From Mesodorylaimus sp. YZB2_4 (Eukaryota; Nematoda; Enoplea; Dorylaimida; Dorylaimidae): a stretch of 64,000 nucleotides of DNA. The stretch lies in contig JASANH010000554.1 in the NCBI GenBank assembly GCA_030248295.1, forward strand, positions 310,001 through 374,000. The letters run 5' to 3'. The position numbers and the translations under genes were made by a program. The notes under the pieces were generated by a model. It saw only the letters and a list, made by a program, of their open reading frames with translations. It did not search any database and was not told the origin of the DNA. Of this stretch, positions 31,383 through 42,820 are shown one piece after another (within the stretch, counting starts at the first letter, position 1; every line of letters starts with the position of its first letter).

Positions 31383-32626
31383 TTATTCCGATGCAACGTA
31401 ATCGGGAAAAACATTGTTCATTTGCGAGGTAACACGGACAAAAGTGGCCACCTCACTCAAATCTTGCAGTTTCCTGGCCCCTGTGTAAGTGCACACTGAT
31501 CGCAGTCCGCCGAAAATCTGTTAAATTGTGTTTTTGATATCTCCCCTGTAAGGAACCTGCACCAGTTTTCCTTCGGTGGCTCGATACGGGGCTACCTCCC
31601 CGTCATATTTCTCCATGGCTGTTTTGCTGCTGGACCCATAAAAACGCTTGAAACGCTGGCCATTTTGCTCGATGACGGCTCCCTCGCTTTGATCGTGACC
31701 AGCCAGCATACCTCCAAGCATGACAAAGTCGGCACCGGCGGCGAATGCCTTGGCGATGTCGCCCGGACACCTGACATCGGAAACGATGGATGGTCTGCTT
31801 GTTGCAACAGTCAAGTTTGCAAAACTGCGACTCACGTGCATCCACCGTCGGATATTATATGCCCACCATAATCATGCGCTATTTTGCCGCATTCCAGAAT
31901 AGCCTAGAACTCACTCATGGCGATGCACATAGTTCTCAGTGCACTGATTCGTGACACTCACCGACAACTGCGGGTAGCCGACTCCGGTCATTTTCCTCGT
32001 CGTGCACACACTGCCGCCTCCAATTCCGACCTGAGGGTTTCAAAGAGTGATTCACTGTCATGGCAGCGCTGTGGTCACCAGCTCACCTTGACAATATCGG
32101 CGCCAGCATGGATCAGATCCTCGGTCGTTTCAGGTGTGCCCACATTGCCCGCGATCAGCACGTGGCGAGGCAAGGCTTCGCGGGCTCAGCGAATGAAGTC
32201 GACAAATTTACGCATGTGCCCGTTGGCCACATCGAAGAGCACGTATTTCAGTTCAGGCACTTCTTCCAGTAGGTGCAAGGTTTCAGCGTACTTCTCATCG
32301 CCTATTCCGGAACTCAGTGCAATCTTGGACCATATGTTCAGCCCGTTGGTTTGTTCTTGCTTCAGCTTGAGCCAGTCTTCTTTGGGGCAGTGATCGTAGA
32401 CGGTTGTAAACAGGTCGTACTTGGCCAACGCCCGTGCCATGTCCAGCGTGCCCACCGAGTCCATGTTCGACGCTATGATGGGTATGCCCCTGTAGGTCTG
32501 CTTGGAGTGGGCGAATTAGTACTCGCACTCCAAGATTACATCAGTGCGGGAATTCAGTTCCGTTCGGTCTGGACGAATAAGGACGTCCTTGAAGTCCAGT
32601 TTCAAATTTGTATCGACTTGAGGCAT
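31383..32626 (-). pseudogene. gmpr: GMP reductase homologue with three in-frame stops
   Basis: Four minus-strand exons, 32087-32626, 31962-32030, 31835-31902 and 31383-31770, with GT-AG introns and matching phases. They total 355 codons, near the 345 of animal GMPR. Family landmarks are clear: LKLDFKDVLIRP, SKQTYRGIPIIASNMD, VSSG-like LSSGIGDEKY, LIAGNV, GGGSVCTTRKMTGVGYPQLS with the catalytic Cys, [34 protein letters not shown] and [14 protein letters not shown] converts GMP to IMP with NADPH in cytosolic purine salvage. TAA at 32516-32518, TGA at 32186-32188 and TAA at 31521-31523 interrupt the frame, each replacing one residue of the family alignment. There is no indel. Either it is a young pseudogene, or the stops are read through, or they are sequence errors. 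Confidence 0.85.
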
Positions 32627-34275
32627 TTCACTAGAATTTCTCCAAAATGAGGAATCGAAGGAAATATTATATTGAGTTCTGATTTTCTGAGACCACCTAA
32701 AAAAATAAGTTAAAAAATGAATTTTAATGGAAATATAGATAGCAGCTACGAGTGTAGCAGGTCCGTTATCTCTTTATATTAATCTTATCTTTTGTCGAAC
32801 ACGCTACTCCTACTGTATGTGTTGCGACAAACCATACGGACAGGAAAAAAATGCAGTAGATGCGGGTGCACACACACCCAAACAAATTTATAAACAAGAG
32901 TGTCACCACATGATTTTACGAGTACGTGCATACAATGTTTGGGAAAGATTTTATATGGACTTTTAAGTAAGATTAATAAAGCAAGATGGCCCACCCAGTG
33001 TTATGTTATGGTAATATGAAAAAGAATTACAATGAGGACACTTCTTGACCCTTGGTTATCCTTATTGAACCAAACAACCTACTCAAGATTAAGCTAGCTC
33101 AGCAATTTGAAAGTTTATGATGCAATCCACTCAGTACTCTGACCCAATCAAGGGCTGGCAATAGGAAGCGCGCGGAAATGCAATTAAATGTCGTCTCCTT
33201 GAACGATGACTGAGCTAATATCTTCTGCTTCCTCTAGCAAGATACGCGATGGATAAGAGTGTACTTGGCATGTTTACGCCTGTGTATATAAACGTCCTGC
33301 ATAAACAATAAGGCATAATGTCATTTTTTAAACAGTCAATAACGCATCAACTTTGTTCTAAAGATTGCTCCCCATGATAAACGCGCAGAATTTACATCAT
33401 GGTGCCATGGCACAAGCAGACCCCAGTAGTTATCAAGGTTTCTTTGGGCCGCAGTGATATAAGTATAGGCAGTGCTTTAAGATACCCCGTACAAAACATT
33501 TTTCCCTGTAGCATTTATTTTAACATTGCTAACGGTCATTGCTTAGAATGCCGGATTGGATAGCTCAGATTGGATAATTCGATCCCAATTTTCTGATGGT
33601 GATTTTTAGCAACGGATCGGATATCCAATCCTAACAGATCCGAATCCTACCGGATCCGATCCACCCCCACGGCCACGGCCAGGCCGTAGCCATAGCCAAC
33701 CTCCAGACTTGGGCGAAGGCTTTGGAAAGGAGGGGCGGCATGCGAGCTATGTACCTACCTGGTGGGACAAAGGGCGTGTCTCTGGAGCCCGTTTGAAATT
33801 TTTGCAGACGGCCAATTTTGAGTCAATGTCAGTGTCAAAAACTTTTTGCGACCCCTGTCAAAGTCAAGGTCAAAGTCTAATTGAAAAACCGACGTCATTT
33901 GCAACACTATTTTGTACCTTGCTACAGTCAATGTCGTCGGGGCAAGTTTCACGTTACGAGATAGGTACTGCGTACGTTTGGAAAGTAGGTATTTGATATT
34001 TCTGGCTAAATATCTTAAAATAGTCATAGCACTTTTGCGCTATGAATTTGCACGGAAAAACACGAAATTGAGGCATACTGTATGTGAGTGATACCCTGAA
34101 ATGCTTCCACAAACCTATAATCAAGGTGCTGCTACCCATTTCCATTGCTTTCTGCCAGTACTGCACTTTCGATTGCATCAACACAGCCGCCTACTTTACC
34201 CGCACCGTATCATGTGCTTCAATGCATAGCATACAGTAAGTAAACCAATGACCCCTCAACCATTTTTTAAAAATT
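32627..34275. other. Gene-free stretch
   Basis: No coding exon recognised. There is a short GTCAAAGTC microsatellite-like run at about 33857-33880 and a GGCCAC/GGCCAGGCC-rich spot near 33670. The 95-residue frame at 33709-33996 has no motif. Confidence 0.35.
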
Positions 34276-34645
34276 TTTGTGGGTTTGGCTTCGTGCCGCC
34301 CCAGTTCCCCACGGGGCTTCCAGCCCGTTTTGCCTATAGCCGGTCAGCAGTCGTGATATGATAAGCGAGGCCGTGAGGTGACCAGCTCTCACGGCAGCTT
34401 CCCTCTGTGTGTCTCCACTAGGAGCACCTCCACACGAGGGCATTCTGTGCCAGCACCAGCATCCAGGATGATAGTGGACGAGAAGGGAGGTACCTTCCCG
34501 ACTGGTGTTCGGGAACCAGTTTCCTGATTCTCTTCTCGTTCGGCGTCCGCCGCATGACGGCCCAGTGAGTCGCCCTAAGGCAGGTGTGCAAGACCAGCGA
34601 CGGACTTACTAAACTGCCGTCGAAGACCAGTTCCCACTCACGAGA
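34276..34645 (-). repeat. SINE family A copy lacking a recognisable tRNA head
   Basis: It contains all body blocks of family A: GCCGCCCCAGTTCCCCACGG, GTGAGGTGACCAGCTCTCAC, CTTCCCGACTGGTGTTCGGG and ACTTACTAAACTGCCGTCGA. T-rich sequence lies at the 34270 end, corresponding to the A-rich tail. The tRNA-like head expected beyond 34625 is missing. Confidence 0.75.
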
Positions 34646-34809
34646 GAACATTCCCGATTGTCTCTCGCAGATCAAAACGAAACTTTGCGTGAAAGTAGTA
34701 CACAGGCAGGGATGAATTCTGGGCGCTTTTGCCGTTTGGTCCCCAGGCGAAGGCTAATATAAGGCTGGCTGGAGGCTAATATCAGCCTAAGCTTAACTCT
34801 TATACCAGA

Positions 34810-36240
34810 CTAATTTTTACTTTCCTTTATTATTTTGACAGCAACAGCGAATAACACACACAACGGAATAATAAACATCAAGAAAGCATATCCACCAGCC
34901 ACACTTTGTAAAGGATAAAAAAAGAATCCAATGGCTAAAGTGATTATCTCGAAAACCAGGGCTGTTGCTGACTGGCTCATTGAACGCGCATTCTGTGGCA
35001 CAAATTCGACAGGTATGAGCCAATGCAACACCGCAGGACCCATAGCGAAAACGAGCATAAAAATGATCAAAGCAACAACATTCACGATTGCTGCTGCTTG
35101 GATAGCATAGTGATCATAAATCAAAGTCATGGTCATCACGATGACATTTAGTGCTACCAAAATAAATGTCGAGCAAAGTAGCAGTGGACGCCGACCACAT
35201 CGTTCCACTAAACAGCTGCCAAAAAGGGTGCCAATAAGGCCAGCCCCTGATATCCCAACCAGTGTCAATTGAGCTCCTGAAATGCTTAATCCACTTCTGG
35301 TCAAGACACGAGTCGAATAGAGCTGTATGGCTGTGACGCCAGAAAATGCGGTGACACATTGAACCTTTGAGCTTTGCAGAATGCCTCGGCTCAAAAATGG
35401 TTTTTGCCAGAATTCTCGCCACTTTACTTGCTCATTCTAGCAATCAATTTCAGACTGAATTTCTTTCAGATCGTCGTCAATATTTTTATGGCCGAAAAAT
35501 GCCAGCGCTCGTCTGCAGTCGTCTACTCGACCACGCGACAATAAAAAACGAGGTGATTCGGGTATAAAGCGTGTGAAAAGTAATAATGCAAGCATTGGTA
35601 ACAACTGCACCAGAAAAATCCATGGCCTCCTCGATTTCGTGCCCAAAACTGCAGGCAAGCCGAGAACAGCACCAGACAGAGTTCCAATTTCCAGGAAATT
35701 GACAGACATGCTGCAAAAGAATCCTCGCAAGTGTATGGGACTGATTTCGTTGTAATAGATGCCTTCTATCAAAGGACTAAGGCCTGTAGAAAAGCCAGCG
35801 ATGAGGCGTCCAATAATTAGCGGTTCAAAGCTGAGGCATAATTTTGATAACGACTGCAATGAAAAACCAACGATGCCTATAACAGCCGCAATGTTCAAAG
35901 AACAACGCCGACCAAGAGTTTCGGTCAGTTTTACTAACGCGAAGGGGCTTAATATGCCGCCGACGAATTGAGAATTCAGTAATATTGGCCAAATGTAGCG
36001 AAAAGCATTTTCGTCCATTGGTTTGTTGTAGTGTTGCGTGTAGGATTCGTTGAAGAATTGGCGCATTACGAGTTCTGCCGGGTTGAAAACTGTCATAATT
36101 ACGCCACAGTTGCCACTTCCTGCGGTACTCAGCACGACTGTGATGAACAATACTCGCCACGGAAACTACAGTCTAAGGCAAGTCAAAAACGGAAACAGAT
36201 TTTTTACAACCAGCTCAGTTCTACAGCCAGTTTTACTCAT
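34810..36240 (-). pseudogene. GLUT-type sugar transporter (major facilitator) with one in-frame TAG
   Basis: The minus-strand exon 1 is 36208-36240 (MSKTGCRTELV) and exon 2 is 36165-34810, with a 42-bp GT-AG intron. The frame has facilitative hexose transporter hallmarks in order: NPAELV near the start, LTETLGRRCSLN between TM2 and TM3, GRLIAGFSTGLSP, EISPIHLRG, PESPRFLL, then YSTRVL, VERCGRRPLLL, and LIPVEFVPQNAR near the C-terminus. Total about 462 codons, normal for class I/II GLUTs, with twelve hydrophobic segments plausible. One TAG at 35437-35439 lies in the central cytoplasmic loop between the two six-helix halves; the frame continues without a shift. It is either a very young pseudogene or a readthrough or sequencing case. 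Confidence 0.8.
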
Positions 36241-37524
36241 AAAAAGGCTGTGATTTACAAAGGTTTAGGCTGAAAAGTAGGCATAAAATGACAGGCAGCT
36301 GGAACAAGCAAAACTTACAATAGGACCTTTACAGGTGAAAGTTTGTCACTTCCTGAAAAAAGATTTCCTCTTGAAGCGCAACTACCGGTCACCGTAAAAT
36401 TGTCTATGCGGCAGTTGATGCACCAGCTCCAGCAGCCCCGAGTAAGCCAGGTCGTCCAGCCCAGCTTGACCAAACAACCGAACTGGCACTGAATCAGGAT
36501 CAATCGACGGCCAACCCCTGTGCCTTTTATCATTTCACACTGACTGATGATGCAAAAATAGGAAAGCTATTAGCTAACATGGCTTCTGGTGAAAGGACAC
36601 TCATAATCTAGGAATTATCGATAGTGAGAATCGAACAAACTATTGAGATTTGCCACAACTTGTTTGGTCTATGCTGACTAGCGGCAGGAAGACTGTGAGT
36701 AATGTCGGCCCTGGCTTGGCCAGTCCTCGGTTCGGGTACTGGTTTGGCTACAAAACGCGGTTTGGTCGAACCTGCCACCGAGTTTTAATTCGGCCATCCT
36801 ACTTCCAAGACAAAAATTTATGACAAAATTTTATGAGAAAACTTTTACGATTTCTCTGCTGTATGTTTAATTGAATCAAAACCCTTCCCTGGTCAAGTTT
36901 TGGACTCAGAGCTAGGGGTCTACACATTAGATGACCGCTTCGATCGATATCTCCCCTCCCACTTTCGTAGGGTAATCAGGTGCTACATCCTGAATAGTAG
37001 GTTCGAAACTATTTAAAAGCCGTCGCGTGATTCTCAAAAAGCGGGGAAAAAGCGCCCAGCTTGGTTTGAAAAGTAAACTGGAATATTGTGAAGAGCTATC
37101 TTCTTCATAGTAGCATGAGTATCGCACAGGGTCACCAGCAAAGAGAAGGACATAATATCTTGGAGTATCGGACAAAGACCAGAAAAAACCCAGCTTCACT
37201 GGTCTTCGCCGCCGCATTTTTACCTACTTCTATCATCAGTTTTAGAAGCTATCCCCATGTCTTTATGTTTCACAAAGGTATGTGGCGTTTCCTTTCTCAT
37301 CGTTCATCTAACAATATGATCAAAAATCAATTACAACGTTCATGTGGTTTTGCAGAGCTTTGCACGGGTTTTATTAATTCTATACGACATTTATGCCAAG
37401 GTCACGAGAGGTCATAACTGGAAATTCAAGGTAAAAAGCGAGTCGTTTTCCTGTGTTCACAGATGCGGTCCTCGCACTTTTTGCTTATATATATCATAGG
37501 ATCATGAAGTATCATGGCAGACGC
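36241..37524. other. Gene-free stretch
   Basis: The 5' flank of the transporter. Short frames at 36315-36533, 36927-37217 and 37088-37417 have no recognisable motif. Confidence 0.35.
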
Positions 37525-37556
37525 CTAGCCCACCGGCCTCGTGGCCTGGTGGGTTA

Positions 37557-38442
37557 AGGCCGTAGTATAGTTCGATGCGATGCGACGTTTTATGTGCGAT
37601 GCGATCGGTACCAATGCGATGCGACGTGAAGCTGTGCGATGCGTCACGTTCCGATGCGCCAAATTGCTAAATCCATGCGATGCGATCAAATTTTCCCTTG
37701 CGATGCGATGCATTCGCTGCGCTATAGTATAGTTGGGTGCGGCAGTTTCGAGGTTATTGGGCAAACTCAAACGTGATTCTTCTTCATTTTTCTTTCGTAT
37801 CGGCGTTTTGCGTTTTCTGCGCCGGTTGATTGATTTACATACCTCTAAAATCGGGAAATATATGGAGGATCGAACTCTCGATTTCCATCCAAGCATTTGC
37901 ACATTTCACTGAATCATGGTAAGATTTTTCCTTGCAATCGTAAAGAAAGCGCCGGTTTTTCACTTCCCTAATCAGCACTTTTTTAATTTCCACCTCGTCT
38001 CCGCTACCGTCGTCCTCGTTTTCTGATCCGCTACGATCACGATCTTCGTTATCGAGATCCTCCCCACCTGTCGAATCCATTCCGAAAAATGGCATTTTTC
38101 AGTCCGTTTTCAAAAACCCCTCGCAAAAATCCTTCGCAAACGGTATTTCAATCGACAACTGGTCGCACCGTCCTTAACGAAAGTTGAACCAAAGTTAACT
38201 TCCAATAAGCCCTTGCGACCGCCTTTATTTGCCGCATCGCATCGCTTGTTGTGACGGTCGCATTCCTATAGTATAGTTATATCCTCTTTACGATGCGGCA
38301 AATAAGCTTATCCGCGATGCGACCGTTATGATAGTATAGTTGCTTGCGGCAAATAAGGGTTGACTGCGTCAATTAGCCCGTAAAAGTGACGCATCGCACG
38401 CTTATTTGACGCATCGCATCGAACTACTGTATACTACGGCCT
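37557..38442. mobile_element. Harbinger-like DNA transposon carrying a MADF-domain exon (886 bp, TTA target duplication)
   Basis: The left end AGGCCGTAGTATA followed by GTTCGATGCGATGCG and the reversed right end AGGCCGTAGTATA, CAGTA, GTTCGATGCGATGCG form inverted repeats that differ by a 5-bp insert. TTA lies directly outside both ends (37554-37556 and 38443-38445). Many copies of GCGATGCGAT and CGCATCGCAT, and of TATAGTATAGTTG, crowd both subterminal regions. No transposase is present. A 3-bp TTA/TAA duplication with a MADF/Myb-type accessory protein is typical of PIF/Harbinger elements. The empty site is visible by comparison with the SINE at 43705. Confidence 0.8.
37835..38095 (-). pseudogene. 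MADF domain exon from a Harbinger-type element
   Basis: After an acidic N-terminal stretch (EDRDRSGSENEDDGSGDE), the frame reads VLIREVKNRRFLYDCKEKSY and NAWMEI. This matches a MADF domain (LI..V..RP.LYD.....Y.....R..AW..I). MADF/Myb-like proteins are the DNA-binding partners of Harbinger transposases. A GGTATGT splice-donor-like site lies at the end of the domain. Downstream exons are absent, so only a first exon survives in this deletion derivative. Confidence 0.65.
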
Positions 38443-38630
38443 TTAGGCGTCTGCCTCTCACGCCAGGCGCGCAGTTACGGGCGAGTGTTCGACTCGCGGG
38501 CCGGTAAATCACTTCGTGTAAAATGTGTCCCTTCACCCTCGAGTGCGCATAAGCGTTTGGTGACGTGGTAAAACATGAACATGAACATGAACAAGTATCT
38601 TTAATTCAACACAAAATATATTTTGTTTCA

Positions 38631-38694
38631 GCTGGTCCAACCATGCACTTCTAAAACTAGTCGTTTCTTCGAAATAGTGCATGGTGGGACCAGC
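38631..38694. other. Imperfect hairpin, 19-bp stem and 26-nt loop
   Basis: Left arm 38631-38649 (GCTGGTCCAACCATGCACT) pairs with right arm 38676-38694 with a single mismatch. It lies just after the SINE B tail. It may be a small palindromic repeat or a hairpin RNA precursor; the sequence alone does not decide. Confidence 0.5.
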
Positions 38695-41600
38695 AGGATT
38701 TGAAATCTGGTCCGCTTCAGCGCGAGAAAATGTTACATTCAGCAAGAAAGCTTTCCGGACAAAACTAAACCAAAAGCATGCTCTTACATCTTTCTCATTG
38801 GTGCTCGTTTAAATGTACGATAAGAGTCCCTGCCATTTTCTCCATCGAGCGATGTTAAAAGAAGAGTTTGTTCGCGCGCATCCATGCCACAAAGTGGGTC
38901 CGACTATCGCTGTGGAAAAGGTGGAATCTGGGCAATTGAGGCGAAGCAATAAGCCTAAAAGTGGGCTGAATTGTAAGCACGCGAGCGTAATCACACATTT
39001 CAAAGGTAGTCGTGCATTGCAGAGTAAAATGTGGTGTTCCACGCTAAAAAAATATGCAAGGCCTACATACCTCTGAAAACCACTGCAAAATACAGTGTAC
39101 TTTAGAATTCAATAAAGACACGGTATTCACGGCTGCTGTAATCGGAACCTGATCGGTACCTGGTCGAGAGCCTGACTAACCTGCAAGGCAACTCGGTCGA
39201 ATAATGTGTCCTAACTTTGCAATCTAATTGCACAAAGGTATGTCGAGAGCAGTCATGAACTTAGTTAACTGAACTTTTATGCGCCACTGGCTGCCTGATC
39301 GGTGATGGCTAGGGATTAAAGTTTCGCGGATACGGTTTCAACAACTACCACTTGATTATTTCACTGACTTTGCCGACTGGCCCGTCTGTTAGTCTGCTGG
39401 GAAGGCCCGAAAAAGAATGAAAGCAAGTGAAAACATGCCATCACTAACGTATAGATTTCTTGTGTATGGCTTAGCAAGAAGGTTAGACAAATAAGGCTAA
39501 AGTATCAAGGTGCACAACACTGTTCGCGAGGGGTTGCCTACCAGTCCCTCAAGCTCTGAATACGGTCGTGACTCTGCTCATCAGAGAATTCGATTCGATC
39601 GGTTTGCTTTTAGAATCCTGAGAATCGATAAAAAGGTGAGCAAGGGAAGCAGTAAATTTTTATGCTTCATTTAGATAAACAAAGGTCTACCGATCATCAG
39701 CCCACCTGCGCCACTTGCAGGACCAAGCAGCAATGGAATTAGTCGGTTACACCGTGTCCCCAAAATATTTACCGCTACCTACAGACTGTAGGCCGATGGT
39801 GCATAAAACCTTTCTAAATGCGTTCTATAAATATCCTCGACATTCCTCTCCTATAAGTACAGTACATTAGACTGCCCGGAGGATACTCGACACAGATGTC
39901 TTATGGGTGTGGGAGTTTCAGAAACAGGGCAGTTTGCTCATGCAGCGCGCGCACCTCTACAATACTGTAAGTATGTGAAAACGGCCTGCCTGAAAAGTAT
40001 GCACGAGTGCCAAGTCGAAAGGAAGGAGGCGGTTTGGGGCCACTGTGCAACTGCTGCTGCAATGACTATGTAAACACGCATTTAAGTCGTAGCCGCTGAC
40101 TTATTTGGAATGTCAGCATTCATTCACATTCGCATAAAAATTTACTGACATGCGCCGTGTGTGTGTTGCGACGAAAACGTGCAATTTTAACCCTCCCTCT
40201 TCGTATCAGAAACACGAAATTGGATCATCAGCCATATCCCCTTACTTTGACGAAGTCGACAGAACAATCTAATTTATCAGAACACTGCAACTGGCTAGAA
40301 TGTTTTTCTAAATTTTGCCTTGGTCTCCAGTTGTGGAATATTACCATCAAAAGTTGAAAATTCACATTTGTTTTTGCGGATAACTCGATGGTACCCAAAT
40401 AAGAATTTCACCGTTCATGTCTCTTGGTATCAACCATCCATCGCCCAGCTGGCCAATCGCCAGGTCGGCGTCGCCAGGTTAGCGTCGCCAGGATGGCCAT
40501 AGCCAGGTCGACCTGGCCGGCACGGAAACATGTTTTCTGGTCATTTCGTGGTAGCAGATACATTTGCAAAGTTGCTTTCCATGTACTGCCGGAAAGCATA
40601 CCGAAGACACGGCACACTCAGTGAAGCGCTGCACTACCATGCAGTTGCTTGCTTGCAGTTGCAACTGCCGCCGCCGAAGTGAGTTGAATCATAGACCACA
40701 TGATCTCCAGCCAGAGTTTCAGATAGATCCTTCTTTAGTGTGAAGGGATCAGGCATGTACAGGCATCAGGCGCACAATTCAATTTAAGATCATTTCCATG
40801 ATTGCCGACAGTTGTGGTTTTGAATCACCGTTTAAGAGGGAGCGATCGCAGCCCGTTGCTACATGAGCTACCGTCGTACTTTTTCTTATTAGTCCTCCTC
40901 GTCGCGCCAATCACACTATGAGGTAACTGATGATGAGATGTTGCATGTCATAAGGCACATATGATAATGACCTGCATTACTTTTGCTAACGTATGGGCAG
41001 TCACGGAGAGGCGTGAACAAAATTTAAGTGGACAGAAGTGGATGGGCAAGGGGGGAGGCTGGCGCCAAGTGGATGTCAACTTTACATAATTGGTAGGAGA
41101 TATTTCGGAAAATCGACGTTATCATCATTAGGTACTACTAGATATTAAATTATTAATATTCAAATAATCAATCGTCGATCCAAAGACTTTTCGCTGGGCT
41201 ACATTTGTTTGTTCCGTCATTGGGATGTCAAAGACGATGCTGAGCAATTCCAGCATCGGCTGATCCGACCCTCGGCGTGGATCCTGATCTCGATTCCCCT
41301 GATCCGCTTCAAGCAATGAGATATAAAAGGGGGTGACGTCTTCGGCTCCACGTTCTCACTAGCCTGCCCTGTTTTCTCGTCACTATCTATGACCACTCAA
41401 AAAACTCGCTTGTCAGAAGAACTGACTCAAGGGAGGACTCAATACGAATTCTAAAGAAAAACTGTGTTTTTTCAATGATATGTAGGATCAGGTTTGAAGA
41501 CAGACCCATTATTTTGGCGGATAGGTCGATGCTGGGAGCAACGCTTATGTAGAAGGAATATTTGCTTTGGAGGGGGGGTCCAGGTGAAATGGATGAAAGG

Positions 41601-42154
41601 TGGATAGGGGAAGCGGGGAGTAAAAAACGGGTTTTTTGGTGGACGTCCTCCATGGACGGCCCCATCGATATAGTTGCAGCACGGCCAACTTATTCTTCTT
41701 CTTCGTCCTTTAAAAAGTGGTTCTTCGATCTAACTTCTGGGGCGATTGGGATAAATTTTGCTTAATATTAATCTGGGTGGGACAACAGTGCTTGAAAAGC
41801 ATCGTGCAAACTGGTGAAAATGTTTTTGAGTAATAACGATGCAAGTAGGTACGTTGTGTGTATGTATAGTATGTATTGCTGTACAGTAGCTCTCCACGAC
41901 AGCATTGATAGAACGAAGCACTGGGGGGGAGGGGGGGGGAAGGGGCAAAGCTTTACCGATTTTCGAGGACAGTAAAATGTAGACTGTTTTTTGCCTAAAA
42001 GGTGGATTGAGACCATAGAAAACAAGAGCTGAAAATTTGAAAAAAGGGTTGCAGTGGGCAGTCAAAAGTGTAAAGAAACTGCTTCCTTGCGACCTCTAAC
42101 TCAGCGTGGTCATTCCAGTTAGGGCCACAGCCATATGAAGGAGGCCCCCGCGTA
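38695..42154. other. Long gene-poor region
   Basis: No coding exon recognised in about 3.4 kb. Noted items are a GGTCGGCGTCGCCAGG-type short tandem stretch at 40452-40510, an A/T-rich spot at 41135-41170, and a TATA-type promoter candidate at 41321. The open frames in this interval lack motifs. Confidence 0.4.
41321..41330 (+). promoter_or_regulatory. Candidate TATA box with adjacent TGACGTC
   Basis: ATATAAAAGG, followed at once by GGGTGACGTC (a CRE-like palindrome TGACGTC). This is a textbook RNA polymerase II core promoter pattern, but no gene follows closely; the orphan membrane gene starts 825 bp downstream. It might belong to a solo LTR. Functional status unknown. Confidence 0.35.
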
Positions 42155-42820
42155 ATGTTCTTCTTGCTGGCCTTCTTAGATCGAAACGCGCGTACGAACT
42201 TTTCCCGGACGTTGACGGTCTTTATCATTTTCCAGTTGATATTACTTTGGTCGATAGAATCGCGCTGGCAATTCGTGGAATCCGTTTGGACAACGTGTCG
42301 ATGGGCTGCGTCATCTTTGCTGACGATGGGGTGGACGTTCGCATCGATCGCACTAGCGGAGTGTTCTCCCAGCGACGCCTTAATGATCGACGACCTACTA
42401 GTGGACACTGGCCGATGTCTATTTGCGGCAACAGTGGCAACATTATCATTGCTCGTCGCCCAATGGCTAATTTTGGTTTTACATATTCTCGGTGCTCCAT
42501 TTTACTTCATTTCGATATTGGCAGTCTTAGTCATGTGGTCGCAAATCACGTTATTTTTCGTGTCGATCGGAGCGGCCATGTTTCCAACAACGTTTCTGAT
42601 TCGACTAACGCCACCCGGAAATCCGAATCCGCAATTCTTGCATGTGCTAACCTGGTACGTGGCTGATATTTGCATCGTTTTTGGAGCAGAAATACAATTC
42701 CCGATTCCTGCACTCCTTGATCTCGTTCCGATTTTTCCCGAAACTTTCTGGCCAACAATGGACAAATTGCCACGGTGGGTTTTGATGAAGTTGAGCCAGG
42801 GTGCTGCACCGGCTGCTTGA
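42155..42820 (+). CDS. Orphan four-helix membrane protein, copy 2
   Basis: A single-exon frame of 221 residues from ATG 42155. It has four hydrophobic segments (VFIIFQLILLWSI; ASSLLTMGWTFASIAL; FAATVATLSLLVAQWLILVL; ILAVLVMWSQITLFFVSIG) and a polar C-terminal third. It aligns end to end with the gene at 961-1656. Shared anchors are ESRW, ECSP/ACSP, LVLH(I/V)L, NPQFL..L(T/I)WY.ADICIV, and FWP....LP.WV.MK.SQ. The N-terminus here lacks about 10 residues relative to copy 1. No known family is recognised and no catalytic motif is visible. A membrane-embedded role is inferred from hydrophobicity only. Confidence 0.72.
   Translation: MFFLLAFLDRNARTNFSRTLTVFIIFQLILLWSIESRWQFVESVWTTCRWAASSLLTMGWTFASIALAECSPSDALMIDDLLVDTGRCLFAATVATLSLLVAQWLILVLHILGAPFYFISILAVLVMWSQITLFFVSIGAAMFPTTFLIRLTPPGNPNPQFLHVLTWYVADICIVFGAEIQFPIPALLDLVPIFPETFWPTMDKLPRWVLMKLSQGAAPAA

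Larger units (their letters stand above)
37525..38604 (+). repeat. SINE family B, split by a transposon
   Basis: 37525-37556 (GGCCTGGTGGGTTA) and 38443-38604 (TTAGGCGTCTGCCTCTCACG onward) join into one tRNA-derived SINE. Its A box is TGGCCTGGTGGGTTAGGCG and its B box GTTCGACTC. The body matches 43705-43868, and the tail is repeated ACATGA hexamers at 38573-38592. The TTA at the junction is duplicated, which dates the transposon insertion after the SINE. Confidence 0.8.

Noticed and set aside
33709-33996. 95-residue open frame
   Set aside because: It spans low-complexity GTCAAAGTC sequence, has no motif and is matched by an equally long frame on the other strand.
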